Shown piece after piece: positions 17,883 through 26,907 of a stretch of DNA of 37,409 nt. The DNA is from Gammaproteobacteria bacterium. Lineage in GTDB: Bacteria; Pseudomonadota; Gammaproteobacteria; SZUA-152. Position 1 is the first letter of the stretch; every line of letters begins with the position of its first letter. The stretch spans positions 1 through 37,409 of the forward strand of contig JAJRWE010000014.1 in NCBI GenBank assembly GCA_024276955.1, in the 5' to 3' direction. A program made the translations under genes and the position numbers. Under the pieces are notes generated by a model. That model worked only from the letters and a program-made list of their open reading frames with translations, made no database searches and was not told the DNA's origin.

Positions 17883-18086
17883 TAAAAGTAATATATAGCT
17901 ATTATTAAATAGCAATTTGTGATTTAGGATGCCCGCTAGTGTGGCGTATCAAACAGGCAAGAAAAGATACCCTGCTCCCCGTCAAACCGCCTCAGGTATT
18001 CACACATTAGGACTTGTGACACCGCTCTGCGGTGTCACATATCCTATGGCGCTCAGCGCCACCTCACCCGAGGCAGACGCACCACA

Positions 18087-19673
18087 CTAGTTGATCAGGA
18101 TATCCCAGTCGGTAGACTCCAGAATGGTGCCGCGCACGAATTCCCGCAGCCAGCCATCGAAGAAATCGATGGGATTGTAGGCATCCGTCAGCACCATCGC
18201 CGGGGTGCCCGCAGGAAAGTTGAAACGCTGGCCCATCTGGATGCGCAGCAACGGTAGCAGGCTGTGGTGACCGCTGATGGTGCTGCGATCCAGCTGCAGG
18301 GGGCGCTCCGCCCCCTGATAGGCCATGATAACCAGATTGCCAACGCCCTGTGCGGATTCCCGCGGGTCGAAGGCCGGGTACACGACCACCTGATCGAAGG
18401 CCACCGCCAGCGTCTTCACCACCGAGGCGGTCATGTAGGTCTCACGCTTGATGCTGCCGACGAGATTGACGGCCAGCACCCCTCCCGGCCGCAGGCGCTC
18501 ACGCATCAGGCTCAGCGCCTCAACACTGAGCAGGTGCCCCGGGGTGATATCACCGCTGAAGACGTCCAAAACGATATAGTCATAACGGTGCTCGGTGGCA
18601 TTGAGAAAATAGCGGGCGTCCTCGATGAGCATGTCACCGCTGATGCGAAAATCAAAATACTCGCGGGCCACCGCCACCACGGACGGGTTGATATCCACGA
18701 CGTCACAGCGTACGCCCTGCCGTTCGAACCAACTCGGAACCACCCCCATGCCCAATCCAATCATCAGACAGCGCTTGCCCTGCGGCACCAGCGCGCGGCT
18801 GATGTATTGCAGGAAATACGGATATTCGTAAGTGGAAAGGCCGCTGTTGAGATCCATGCCCCCCTGCACCATGCCGTCAATGATCATTTCCCGATGAAGA
18901 ATATCGCCAAAGCTGTAGTCCACCACCTTGAGGCTGCCATAGTAGTTTTCCTCGCTGTGAATCAAATTCACCGCGGTGCCATCCTCCATGACCCGCGACA
19001 CCGCCTGCTGCGGCTGATACAGCAACACGGGCAGAACGAGGAAGGCCAGCGCCCACCAGCGGCGCTGGAAAAAGGCGAAATAGCCCGCCGACAGCAGGAT
19101 CAGCAGGCCACCGGTGAAGGCAAAAATCTGGTCCACACTCAGATAGGCAATGAGGAAAAAACCGGTGGCAACGGTACCCACGGTGCTGCCGATGGTCGAC
19201 AGCGCGGACAGCCCACCCACCACGCGACCGATGTTGTGCAATTCACGCGCCGCGAGCTTGACCAGGAAAGGGAACACACAGCCCAGCAGCAGCAATACCG
19301 GGCCAAACAGCGCCAGGGTGCTGGCAAAGGCGCCGCTCCGTAGCCCCAGGGGCAGGCTGGCCTTGAGAATCGGCCCTTTCAATACCGGCACCAGCAGGGC
19401 CAGCACGCCGGCCACAAAGAGAATGGCGAAAAGCAGCAGGGCCGGCCTGCGGGTACGATCCGCAATCATGCCGCCCAACGCATAACCGATGGCCAGGGCC
19501 AGCAGCGCGACGGTAATCAGCGAGGTCCAGACAAACAGGCTGACACCGAAAAACGGCCCCATCACGCGTGAGCCCATGACCTCGATGACCATCACCAGTG
19601 CACCGCTGACAACCGTGGTCAGTAACAGATAGGCCAGAAAAATCCGTGAATCGTGATGTTCTTCTTCCTGCAT
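18087..19673 (-). CDS. Fused membrane (MFS-like) / spermidine synthase-like protein
   Basis: A 528-aa protein. The first 215 residues hold about seven or eight hydrophobic segments (for example IFLAYLLLTTVVSGALVMVI). The C-terminal half is a SpeE-like Rossmann methyltransferase fold with GLGMGVVPSWF and CDVVDINPSVV for nucleoside binding, and YDYIVLDVFSGDITPGHLL in place of the spermidine synthase active-site loop. The usual DSTDP-type catalytic motif is not seen, so polyamine synthesis is uncertain. Such fusions are common in bacteria and mostly uncharacterised. The start MQEEEHHDSR follows GAGGGGAA. It lies 72 bp downstream of the SAM hydrolase, with a palindrome in the gap. Confidence 0.87.
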   Translation of the reverse strand: MQEEEHHDSRIFLAYLLLTTVVSGALVMVIEVMGSRVMGPFFGVSLFVWTSLITVALLALAIGYALGGMIADRTRRPALLLFAILFVAGVLALLVPVLKGPILKASLPLGLRSGAFASTLALFGPVLLLLGCVFPFLVKLAARELHNIGRVVGGLSALSTIGSTVGTVATGFFLIAYLSVDQIFAFTGGLLILLSAGYFAFFQRRWWALAFLVLPVLLYQPQQAVSRVMEDGTAVNLIHSEENYYGSLKVVDYSFGDILHREMIIDGMVQGGMDLNSGLSTYEYPYFLQYISRALVPQGKRCLMIGLGMGVVPSWFERQGVRCDVVDINPSVVAVAREYFDFRISGDMLIEDARYFLNATEHRYDYIVLDVFSGDITPGHLLSVEALSLMRERLRPGGVLAVNLVGSIKRETYMTASVVKTLAVAFDQVVVYPAFDPRESAQGVGNLVIMAYQGAERPLQLDRSTISGHHSLLPLLRIQMGQRFNFPAGTPAMVLTDAYNPIDFFDGWLREFVRGTILESTDWDILIN

Positions 19674-19723
19674 ATAGCCTGTTCCCCTCTGATACCGGCT
19701 CGCATGCCGGCTATAATTATTGG

Positions 19724-19743
19724 CCTGAATTCGTGGTTTCAGG
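19724..19743. repeat. 20-bp dispersed palindrome, copy 2
   Basis: CCTGAATTCGTGGTTTCAGG differs from the copy at 17628-17647 at two central positions and keeps the CCTGAA and TTCAGG arms. It lies between the SAM hydrolase stop (19746) and the 19673 start, where it could end one transcript or control the next. Confidence 0.65.
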
Positions 19744-19745
19744 TG

Positions 19746-20471
19746 TTATACGACGCGAACCGGCTGTCGCAGCGACAGCCCCAGCACGCTGGCAGCATGG
19801 CCCTGATTGACGGCGATCTCGGCCAGGCCGTTGGCGTTCTCGTACCAGAACCCCTGCCCCGGCGGCACATCGGAAAAGGTGCACGCCCGCGACAGCACCT
19901 CTCCGCCAGCCTGTAGCCGTGCGTCCACAGGCAATCGGCGGGCGCGCAGGCCGGTCATCGCATTGCCGAAATCATCGAGATAAATGATGCGCGGCAGATC
20001 TTCCGGCCAGTCATTCTCTGGCTCTCGCGCCAGTCGGGTACTGTGTGGCGGTTCTCCGCGAGCCAGCGCCGCCGCCACCGGGGCGAACAGGTCGCGGCCA
20101 TGGAAGCTGGCCGACAGCGTTTGCGGACGCCACAGGATCTCCCGCCACTCGACCGCTGCCGTCTGACGACGGGCGATGACCTCGAACAGACCATTGTCCG
20201 GCCCCACGAACCAGTGCTCACCCGCCCGCAGTATCAGTGGACGGCGCTCGGCACTACCCACACCCGGGTCCACCACACAAAGAAACACCGTGCCTGCGGG
20301 AAACGCATTCACCAATGCCGCCAGCAGGTAGGCGGAAGACTGCGCGTCGAAGGTCGGCGCGTCATGCATCAGATCCACCAACGGCACAGCGGGCGCCGCA
20401 CGCAACAATACCGCCTTCATCTGCCCGACATAGGGTCCGCGAAGACCAAAGTCGGTGAACAAAACAATCAT
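19746..20471 (-). CDS. S-adenosyl-L-methionine hydrolase (SAM hydroxide adenosyltransferase, DUF62)
   Basis: Family members split SAM into adenosine and L-methionine with water, a relative of the fluorinase/chlorinase fold. The 241-aa product has the family landmarks: N-terminal [32 protein letters not shown] (near 66), FVGPDNGLF (near 88), [14 protein letters not shown] (near 123) and the C-terminal domain with [11 protein letters not shown] (near 165). These include the Asp and Arg/His residues used by the enzyme. Its ATG overlaps the queC stop (ATGA), so it is translated with the queuosine genes. The physiological role is unclear; the coupling suggests a link to SAM use in that pathway. 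Confidence 0.9.
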   Translation of the reverse strand: MIVLFTDFGLRGPYVGQMKAVLLRAAPAVPLVDLMHDAPTFDAQSSAYLLAALVNAFPAGTVFLCVVDPGVGSAERRPLILRAGEHWFVGPDNGLFEVIARRQTAAVEWREILWRPQTLSASFHGRDLFAPVAAALARGEPPHSTRLAREPENDWPEDLPRIIYLDDFGNAMTGLRARRLPVDARLQAGGEVLSRACTFSDVPPGQGFWYENANGLAEIAVNQGHAASVLGLSLRQPVRVV

Positions 20472-21187
20472 TTTTCCGCCAGCCCCGTCTGATACAGCGT
20501 GGGATCGGCCACACCGGCGGCGGCAAAACCCGCCGCCCGCAGGTGACAGGAGTCACAGCGACCACAGGCGCGACCGGCCTCGTCCGGGTCATAACAGGAA
20601 AGGGTGGCACGGTAGTCCACACCCAGACGCGCGCCCTCGCGGATAATGTCGGCCTTGCTGAGTTCGATCAGCGGCGTGTGGATACGCATGCCCTGCCCTT
20701 CCACACCGGCCTTGGTGGCAAGATTGGCCAGGGTCTGAAAGGCGGCGATGAATTCGGGACGGCAATCGGGGTAACCGGAATAATCCACCGCATTGACACC
20801 AATGAAGATGTGCCGCGCCGCCAGCACCTCGGCCCAGCCCAGTGCATAGGCAAGAAAAATGGTATTGCGCGCCGGCACATAGGTCACCGGAATGCCCTCG
20901 GCGACGCCTTCGCCCGCTGACGACTTCGGCACGGCAATGGTGCTGTCGGTCAGCGCCGAGCCGCCAATAGCACGCAGATCCAGTTTAATAACCCGATGTT
21001 CCCGCGCCCCCTGCGCCAAGGCCACACGCTGCGCGGCGGCCAGCTCGATACGGTGGCGCTGGCCGTAATCAAAGCTCAGTGCATAACAGTCGTAACCCTG
21101 CGCATGCGCCATGGCCAGGGTGGTGGCGGAGTCCAGCCCGCCGGAGACCAGCACCACGGCCCGCGCCTTCTGCCCGGTGGCGCTCAT
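20468..21187 (-). CDS. queC: 7-cyano-7-deazaguanine synthase QueC
   Basis: Converts 7-carboxy-7-deazaguanine to preQ0 with ATP and ammonia, the step after QueE in queuosine synthesis. The 239-aa product has the PP-loop SGGLDSATT (near 14) and the C-terminal zinc-binding Cys set in [18 protein letters not shown]. The start [13 protein letters not shown] is used because its ATG overlaps the queE stop (ATGA); a 26-codon extension would run inside queE. It overlaps the SAM hydrolase downstream by four bases in turn. Confidence 0.96.
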   Translation of the reverse strand: MSATGQKARAVVLVSGGLDSATTLAMAHAQGYDCYALSFDYGQRHRIELAAAQRVALAQGAREHRVIKLDLRAIGGSALTDSTIAVPKSSAGEGVAEGIPVTYVPARNTIFLAYALGWAEVLAARHIFIGVNAVDYSGYPDCRPEFIAAFQTLANLATKAGVEGQGMRIHTPLIELSKADIIREGARLGVDYRATLSCYDPDEAGRACGRCDSCHLRAAGFAAAGVADPTLYQTGLAEK

Positions 21188-21867
21188 CGCCCCTGTTCCT
21201 CGCCCCAGAGAATCTTGTGCAGCTGCAGCTGAAAGCGTACCGGCAGGCGGTCCTGTAGAATCCACTCGGCCAACTGACGGGCATCCAGCTTGCCAAAGCA
21301 GGGCGACATGAGCACCTCGCAGCGATCAGCGAGCACGTGGCGTGCCATCACCTCGCACGCCCAGTCGTAGTCGGCGCGCGAGCACAGCACGAACTTGACC
21401 TGATCCCGCGCCGTAAGATGGGTGATATTGCCCCAGAGATTCTTTGCCGCCTCTCCCGAGTCCGGTGTCTTCAGATCCATTACCCGGATGACACGCGGAT
21501 CCAGCGCCGAGATGTCCAGCGCGCCACTGGTCTCCAGCGAGACCTCATAACCGGCATCACACAGAGCCTTAAGCAAAGCTGGACAACCCTTCTGCGCCAG
21601 GGGCTCGCCACCGGTCACACAGACGAAGCGCGGCTGGTAGTCGGCCACGCCGGCGAGGATGTCCGGCATGTCACGCCATTCACCGCCCTGGAAGGCGTAG
21701 CGGGTATCGCAATAGACACAGCGCAGCGGGCAGCCGGTGAGGCGAACGAACACCGTGGGCCAACCCACGCTACGCGACTCGCCCTGCAGGGAATAGAATA
21801 TCTCGCTGATTCGCAGCAGCCCCGGTCGGGACGGCTGCGGTATGGCGTGCGGTGTGCTGTCACTCAT
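21184..21867 (-). CDS. queE: 7-carboxy-7-deazaguanine synthase QueE
   Basis: A radical SAM enzyme that rearranges 6-carboxytetrahydropterin to 7-carboxy-7-deazaguanine. The 227-aa product contains [16 protein letters not shown] near residue 20 and the cluster motif CPLRCVYC (CxxxCxxC), then GGEPLAQ. I start at [10 protein letters not shown], giving the usual length before the [11 protein letters not shown] motif. An in-frame ATG at 21930 would add 21 residues with no similarity, and neither start has a good Shine-Dalgarno. It follows cpoB in the common gammaproteobacterial order pal-cpoB-queE-queC. Confidence 0.94.
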   Translation of the reverse strand: MSDSTPHAIPQPSRPGLLRISEIFYSLQGESRSVGWPTVFVRLTGCPLRCVYCDTRYAFQGGEWRDMPDILAGVADYQPRFVCVTGGEPLAQKGCPALLKALCDAGYEVSLETSGALDISALDPRVIRVMDLKTPDSGEAAKNLWGNITHLTARDQVKFVLCSRADYDWACEVMARHVLADRCEVLMSPCFGKLDARQLAEWILQDRLPVRFQLQLHKILWGEEQGR

Positions 21868-21936
21868 TAAGCGGGGGAAGTATGAAAGCGATCCATGGAC
21901 ATGCCCAGGCCCGGGCAGCCTGACAGCCATACAAAG

Positions 21937-22821
21937 TCAGGGTTTGAGCTCCTGCAGACGTTTGCTCGCCAGGCGCGCCGCCGTCGTGTCAGGGTAGTTC
22001 ATACGCACACTGTTGAGAGACAGACGCGCCCTGTCATTGTCACCCAGCGCCTGATAGGTGTAACCCATCTTCAGCAGGGCATCGGGGCGCTTGGGACTGT
22101 CCGGGAAATTGTTGACCACCTGTTCAAACTCGGCCAGGGCCGCCTTGAAATTGCGTTGCACATAATTGGCCTCACCCAGCCAGTACTGCGCATTGTCGGT
22201 GTAGCGCCCCTTCGGATAGGTCTGCACAAAGGCCTTGAAGGCCTCCACCGCGAGGTCGTAACGCCCCTCTTTCAGCAGATTGAAGGCGCGCTCGTAATCG
22301 TCGTGCTCTTGCTGTGTATCCACCTCGGCAACGGTCAATCCAGGCACCGAATCTGTCGTGGAAGGAACAGAGGCCGTGGTCGCCACCGTCGCCACTGCCA
22401 ACTCACCCGCCAGCGGGGCTGTCATCCCTCTCACTGGGGCGATCGACGTCACTGACGCGCCAGCCGTTGCCTTTGCCTGTGCGGCCTCCAGTTGAGCCAG
22501 ACGACGATCGACGTCCAGATACAGGTCACGCTGGCGCTTTTTCAGGCTTTCCAGTGCATGGGCCTGTTCCTCCAACTGCCCCAGCAACTGCTGGTTTTCC
22601 CGCTGCAGACTCTCCAACGCCAGCGCCATATCGACCAGGGTGCGGTTTTCCAACAGCCGCTCTACGCGCGCCAGCCGCGCCTCCAGGGCCTTGACGGTCT
22701 CGGCAGGTGCGCCCGGCTGGCTGGAGGCCTCGATCACCGGCGCCGGTGCCGCGAAGACCGGCACTGGCGATAGCAGCACACCGGCAGCAAGCACGAAGAT
22801 GGAAGAATAGCGTTTCGACAT
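21937..22821 (-). CDS. cpoB: Cell division coordinator CpoB (YbgF), Tol-Pal system
   Basis: A periplasmic protein that ties PBP1B peptidoglycan synthesis to Tol-driven outer membrane constriction. The 294-aa product has a signal peptide (MSKRYSSIFVLAAGVLLSPV, cleaved near VFA-APAP). A trimerising coiled coil (about 40-115) follows, then a low-complexity Ala/Thr/Val linker, and three TPR repeats from about 175 (RAFNLLKEGRYDLAVEAF, QYWLGEANYVQRNFKAAL, LLKMGYTYQALGDNDRA). It lies 29 bp after pal in the same direction. Confidence 0.94.
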   Translation of the reverse strand: MSKRYSSIFVLAAGVLLSPVPVFAAPAPVIEASSQPGAPAETVKALEARLARVERLLENRTLVDMALALESLQRENQQLLGQLEEQAHALESLKKRQRDLYLDVDRRLAQLEAAQAKATAGASVTSIAPVRGMTAPLAGELAVATVATTASVPSTTDSVPGLTVAEVDTQQEHDDYERAFNLLKEGRYDLAVEAFKAFVQTYPKGRYTDNAQYWLGEANYVQRNFKAALAEFEQVVNNFPDSPKRPDALLKMGYTYQALGDNDRARLSLNSVRMNYPDTTAARLASKRLQELKP

Positions 22822-22850
22822 GACGTATTTCGGGAGTGTTTAGTCTAAGT

Positions 22851-23435
22851 TTAGCGCAGGTAGTCGATAATCGCGCGACGATTCAGTGACCAGGCACTTT
22901 CATCGTGGCCCAGTGCCGCAGGACGCTCTTCACCATAGCTGATCACACGAATCTGGCTGGCGGAGACACCTTGCAGGGTCAGCATACGCTTGACGGCATT
23001 GGCACGACGTTCGCCCAATGCAATATTGTACTCACGGGTGCCACGCTCATCGGTATGGCCCTCGATGGTAATGTTGACCCCCTGGTTGGTGGCCAGATAT
23101 TCGGCATGAGCATTGATAATGTCACGAAACTCGTCTTTGATGTCGCTCTTGTCGAAGTCAAAATAGATCACACGCTTGCTGAGCAAACTGTTGGGGTCAT
23201 TCAGCGGATCAACAGCAGCCGTTAAATCTTCCGCACCACTACCCATGCGCTCGCCCATCAGGTCACTGCCGTCACCGGCACCCTGGGTCGAGGTGGACGA
23301 ATCCATGCCGCTCACCTGTTCGCTAACCTGGCCACCTTCTCCCGCGGCCTCGTCCTTGACCTCACCCGAAGTACCGCAACCCAGCAACAATAGCGCAGGC
23401 AAAATGGCAAACGCAGCCTTGGCCACAAATTTCAT
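22851..23435 (-). CDS. pal: Peptidoglycan-associated lipoprotein Pal
   Basis: An outer membrane lipoprotein that binds meso-DAP peptidoglycan and TolB. The 194-aa product has the lipobox LLLLGC (Cys near 20), an acidic Gly/Ser-rich linker (about 22-85), and an OmpA-like domain with VIYFDFDKSDI, ITIEGHTDERGTREYN and GERRANAVKRML. The start MKFVAKAAF is preceded by AAGGAG at good spacing; earlier in-frame ATGs lie inside tolB or lack a site. It begins 16 bp past tolB. Confidence 0.96.
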   Translation of the reverse strand: MKFVAKAAFAILPALLLLGCGTSGEVKDEAAGEGGQVSEQVSGMDSSTSTQGAGDGSDLMGERMGSGAEDLTAAVDPLNDPNSLLSKRVIYFDFDKSDIKDEFRDIINAHAEYLATNQGVNITIEGHTDERGTREYNIALGERRANAVKRMLTLQGVSASQIRVISYGEERPAALGHDESAWSLNRRAIIDYLR

Positions 23436-23451
23436 AGTAAACTCCTTCATA

Positions 23452-24762
23452 TTATTTATTGAATGGGGACCATGCCGGTTCCCGCACATCACCCTCTTGC
23501 ACAGTCAGACGCTGGCGAACCCGCCCATCGACGGATACCGCTGCCAGCACACCTCGCATGCCAGAACTCGTTGCATAAAGAATCATACTGCCGTTGGGTG
23601 CGAAGCTGGGCGATTCATCCAGCGACCCATCGGTCATTATCCGTAAATAGCCCGTTTCCAGTTCCAGCACGGCGACACGATACTTGCCATTGCTGCGGTG
23701 GATCATGGCCACCTTTTTGCCATCCGGCGAAATCGCCGCACGGGCATTGAAATTGCCTTCATAGGTCAGCCGCTTCGCCTTGCCACCCGAGACGGACACG
23801 CGGTAAAGCTGGGGCCGCCCCCCCCGATCCGAGGTAAAGATAATACTCTTGCCGTCGGGCATCCACGCCGGTTCGGTATCAATGGCCCAATGGCGCGTTA
23901 GGCGCCGTACCTTTTTGCTGCCCAAGTCTATGACATATATCTCGGGGTTGCCATCCTTTGACAGGCTCAGGGCCAGCGACTTGCCGTCCGGTGACCAGGA
24001 CGGCGCACCGTTCAGGCCAAGGTTGGATGACACCAACTGACGCCGGCCACTGGCCACCTCCTGAATAAAGACCACCTGATGCCCATCATCCTCCAGCGAG
24101 GAGTAAGCCAGACGCTTGCCGTCCGGTGACCAGGACGGACTGAGGATGGGTTCGTTGGAATTCATCAGCGCCTGGGCGTTGTGGCCGTCGGAATCGGCCA
24201 CCCACAGGGTATAGCGGCGCTGTTTCCCCACACCGCTGGCGGTCACATAGGCCACTTCCGTATTGAACGCACCCGGCTCACCGGTCAACGCCTCGTAAAT
24301 GATGTCGCTGGCATGGTGCGCGGCACGACGCAGGCGGGTGCCACTGACCGACATCATGTAGCCATCGACCTGCTTGCCCTTGAAGACGTCGTAGATGCGA
24401 AAGCGGATCTTGTAGCGGTCACCGCCCTGGTAGTCAATATTGCCGGCCACCATATAGTCACTGCCGATCAGCCGCCAGTTCTTGAAGTTGACCTCGGAAT
24501 CACTGTCCGGCCGGGCCAGCATGTCCTTTGTCGGCAGGGGTTCAAAACGCCCGGAGCGCGCCAGATTGCTGCTGATGATGCCGGCAATATCCTGCGGTGG
24601 CTTCGGCTCCGGCCCGGTCCACTTGAAGGGTACGACGGCAACGGGAACCGCGCCTTCGATCCCCTGGGTGATCTCAATATTGAGCGCAGAGTGGGCGGCA
24701 CCGGCCAGCAGCGACAGCATGAACAGGGCAACGGAAAGAAAGGTTTTTTTCAATTTGGGCAT
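23452..24762 (-). CDS. tolB: Tol-Pal system periplasmic protein TolB
   Basis: A periplasmic beta-propeller that shuttles between Pal and TolA. The 436-aa product has a signal peptide (MPKLKKTFLSVALFMLSLLA, cleaved near AHS-ALNI), an N-terminal alpha/beta domain (about 28-165), and a propeller of WD-like repeats marked by SPSWSPDGKRLAYSS, APSWSPDGKSLALSL, EPAWMPDGKSIIFTS and AAISPDGKKVAMI. Length and repeat count match the family. It starts 13 bp after tolA. Confidence 0.97.
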   Translation of the reverse strand: MPKLKKTFLSVALFMLSLLAGAAHSALNIEITQGIEGAVPVAVVPFKWTGPEPKPPQDIAGIISSNLARSGRFEPLPTKDMLARPDSDSEVNFKNWRLIGSDYMVAGNIDYQGGDRYKIRFRIYDVFKGKQVDGYMMSVSGTRLRRAAHHASDIIYEALTGEPGAFNTEVAYVTASGVGKQRRYTLWVADSDGHNAQALMNSNEPILSPSWSPDGKRLAYSSLEDDGHQVVFIQEVASGRRQLVSSNLGLNGAPSWSPDGKSLALSLSKDGNPEIYVIDLGSKKVRRLTRHWAIDTEPAWMPDGKSIIFTSDRGGRPQLYRVSVSGGKAKRLTYEGNFNARAAISPDGKKVAMIHRSNGKYRVAVLELETGYLRIMTDGSLDESPSFAPNGSMILYATSSGMRGVLAAVSVDGRVRQRLTVQEGDVREPAWSPFNK

Positions 24763-24775
24763 ACTTGTCTATGGA

Positions 24776-25744
24776 CTATTGTGGCTTAAAGTTGAAGATG
24801 ATTTCACGCTCGAACAGGCGCGGATCCTTCGGCATCGGCAACGGTGACGACTTTTTCACCGCCCTCTCCACCGACCGGCGGAAGGTATCATCACCGGTGC
24901 ACTGCGTCACCTGCACATCGATCACCTCCCCCCCCGGAATCTGTTTCACCAGCACCTTGCACGACAAACCCGTCCGCGCGCTGGGCGGCTTCAGCCAATG
25001 GCGCTCCACCTTGGCGGCGATCGCATCTTTGTACTGTGCTCGCAGGGAGTCCAAGCGGCGCCGTTTTTCCGCATCCAGCTGCGCTTGCTCGGCGGCGATC
25101 TCGGCACGCATGGCGGCCTCCTGCTCACGACGCTTGCGCTCTTCAACGGCACGTTTGCGGGCCGCTTCCTTCTCCTGAATGGCACGTTTGCGGGCCGCTT
25201 CCTTCTCCTGCTGACGTTTGACCGCCATTTCGGCCAAACGTTTTTCCTCGGCCTTGCGTTTTTTCTCCAACACCGCCTGCTCGGCCTTCATACGTTCCAG
25301 TTTCTTCTGCTCTTCGGCCTTTTTGGTCGCAAGGCGTTTTTCCTCGGCCTTGCGTTTTTTCTCCGCCTCTTTCTGACGCCGGTTTTCCGCTTCACGCTCC
25401 TTTTTCAGCTGTGCCAGGCGCCGTTCCTCCGCCTTGCGCTTCTTCTCCGTCTCGCGCATCTCGCGCTCCAGCTTGCGCTTGCGGGCTTCCTCTTTCTCAC
25501 GCTGGGCCTCGGCCTTCTTTTGCTCCAGCGACTCGGCCTTTTTCAGTTTTTCCAGCTCGGCCTGAACCTGTTTCTCGTTGATCGCCACGGCCTGGACGAC
25601 ATTGACCTTCGGCGAGGCCGCCGGCAGAGGGGTTTCATGCAACTCCAGGCTGACGAACAGCACTGCGGCCAGCGCCACATGCACCAGCACGGCATAAAAC
25701 ATGGCCAGCGGATCCTGGGCAACTTCCTTCAGCAGGTCTCTCAC
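24776..25744 (-). CDS. tolA: Tol-Pal system protein TolA
   Basis: The inner membrane protein that spans the periplasm and transmits proton-motive force from TolQR to TolB-Pal. The 322-aa product has one N-terminal membrane helix (MFYAVLVHVALAAVLFVSL), a long charged coiled-coil domain II (about 55-235) of KKRKAEEKRLA-type repeats, and a compact domain III with one Cys pair (LSCKVLV, VTQCTGDD). The start is GTG at 25744, four bases after the tolR stop; no ATG fits before the membrane helix. Two 30-bp direct repeats within domain II (25148-25177/25181-25210 and 25239-25268/25335-25364) show recent expansion of the coiled coil. Confidence 0.95.
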   Translation of the reverse strand: MRDLLKEVAQDPLAMFYAVLVHVALAAVLFVSLELHETPLPAASPKVNVVQAVAINEKQVQAELEKLKKAESLEQKKAEAQREKEEARKRKLEREMRETEKKRKAEERRLAQLKKEREAENRRQKEAEKKRKAEEKRLATKKAEEQKKLERMKAEQAVLEKKRKAEEKRLAEMAVKRQQEKEAARKRAIQEKEAARKRAVEERKRREQEAAMRAEIAAEQAQLDAEKRRRLDSLRAQYKDAIAAKVERHWLKPPSARTGLSCKVLVKQIPGGEVIDVQVTQCTGDDTFRRSVERAVKKSSPLPMPKDPRLFEREIIFNFKPQ

Positions 25745-25748
25745 GGCG

Positions 25749-26192
25749 TTATTGCTTTCTCACGTCTTCTGGGGTATCGGTAATCAGGCCCACGCTGGGA
25801 GCGCCGGCCTTCTGCAACAAAGACATGGCAACCACCACCTTGCCATATTCCACATGCGTGTCACCGCGCACCATCACCGGCGTCTTCGGCTTGTGACGCA
25901 GCACCGCGGCAACGCGCGTCACCAGCATCTGATGATCGATGGGGTCGTCGATATTGTCACCCACATTGAGGTAATAGTCGCCATTGGCCGTCACCGTCAC
26001 CACCAGCGGCTCATCCGTCTCCTCGGTCATGACCTCCGACTCGGCCTGTGGCAATTCCACATTCACGCCCTGAGTCAGCAGCGGCGCGGTAATCATGAAG
26101 ATCACCAACAGCACCAGCATCACATCGATATACGGCACCACGTTGATCTCGGACATGGGCCGGCGCTTTTTGCGTGGCGGCTGGCAGGCCAT
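25749..26192 (-). CDS. tolR: Tol-Pal system protein TolR
   Basis: An ExbD-family inner membrane protein that forms the proton channel with TolQ. The 147-aa product has one membrane helix with the essential Asp in YIDVMLVLLVIFMITAP (near 24), after the conserved SEINVVP. A periplasmic dimerisation domain follows. The start MACQPPRKKRRP is preceded by CAGG; the frame remains open 47 codons upstream into tolQ but that is not coding. Confidence 0.95.
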   Translation of the reverse strand: MACQPPRKKRRPMSEINVVPYIDVMLVLLVIFMITAPLLTQGVNVELPQAESEVMTEETDEPLVVTVTANGDYYLNVGDNIDDPIDHQMLVTRVAAVLRHKPKTPVMVRGDTHVEYGKVVVAMSLLQKAGAPSVGLITDTPEDVRKQ

Positions 26193-26229
26193 TAGTACCT
26201 GGATCCGTCGTCGTTTTCCATCCGGGCGC

Positions 26230-26907
26230 TCACTTGTGCGACTGCCGCTGCAGGATGTTGGAAAATTCTTCGAGGAACACTTCGTAGCGGCCGATGATAC
26301 GCTCCAGTTCGGTATTGAAACGATTGTAACCAATCACCGCCGGGATGGCGGCGAACAGGCCCATGGCGGTGGCCACCAGCGCCTCGGCGATACCCGGCGC
26401 CACCATGGCAATGGTGGCCTGTTTGACATTACCGAGCGCACGAAAGGAATTCATGATGCCCCACACGGTGCCGAACAAGCCGACGTAAGGACTGGTGGAG
26501 CCGACCGTGGCGAGGAAGGGCAGGTGTACTTCCAATCTGTCCGTCTCGCGCGCCAGGGCGATGCGCATGGCGCGCTGTGCGCCCTCCAGCACAAAGGCCG
26601 GATCAATATTTGGCTGCTTGTGCAGACGGGCATATTCCTTGAAACCGGCCTCAAAGATCGTCGCCATACCGCCATCGTGCTCGTAGTGCCCGGAGGTCAC
26701 CTGCGCGTAGAGGCCGGCAAGATCGCCACCGGACCAGAATTTCTCTTCGAACTCGTCGGCGGCCGCCCGCGCACGCGCCATCACCCTGTGTTTCTGGAAG
26801 ATCACATTCCAGGAAAACAGCGAGGCGATGAGCAATAGCAGCATCACCATCTGCACCAGCACGCTGGCACCGAGAATCAATGAAAGAATCGACATATCAG
26901 TGGTCAC
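26230..26907 (-). CDS. tolQ: Tol-Pal system protein TolQ
   Basis: An ExbB/MotA-family inner membrane protein with three membrane helices (about 10-35, 130-155, 165-190) and the conserved GLFGTVWGIMNSF and VAPGIAEALVATAMGLFAAIP motifs. The 225-aa length is typical. The GTG at 26907 has AGGGAG seven bases upstream, whereas the ATG four codons later has none at useful distance. I therefore use GTG; the gene then overlaps ybgC by 11 bp. Confidence 0.95.
   Translation of the reverse strand: MTTDMSILSLILGASVLVQMVMLLLLIASLFSWNVIFQKHRVMARARAAADEFEEKFWSGGDLAGLYAQVTSGHYEHDGGMATIFEAGFKEYARLHKQPNIDPAFVLEGAQRAMRIALARETDRLEVHLPFLATVGSTSPYVGLFGTVWGIMNSFRALGNVKQATIAMVAPGIAEALVATAMGLFAAIPAVIGYNRFNTELERIIGRYEVFLEEFSNILQRQSHK

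Larger units (their letters stand above)
17498..18086. other. 589-bp intergenic region with several hairpins
   Basis: No ORF is credible. Contents, left to right: the presumed cytochrome promoter region, a 20-bp dispersed palindrome (17628-17647), the small-RNA candidate at 17780-17882, an AT-rich stretch (17881-17930), an 11-bp perfect stem TGTGACACCGC/GCGGTGTCACA (18015-18039) and a small stem TGGCGC/GCGCCA (18047-18061). The last two lie just past the stop of the 18087 gene and may help end its transcript, but lack T runs. Confidence 0.6.

Noticed and set aside
18264-19343. Plus-strand 359-codon frame
   Set aside because: Antisense shadow of the membrane/spermidine-synthase-like gene, with no domain signature.
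25148-25364. Direct repeats of 30 bp
   Set aside because: They are in-frame coiled-coil repeats of tolA, not a mobile or CRISPR array.
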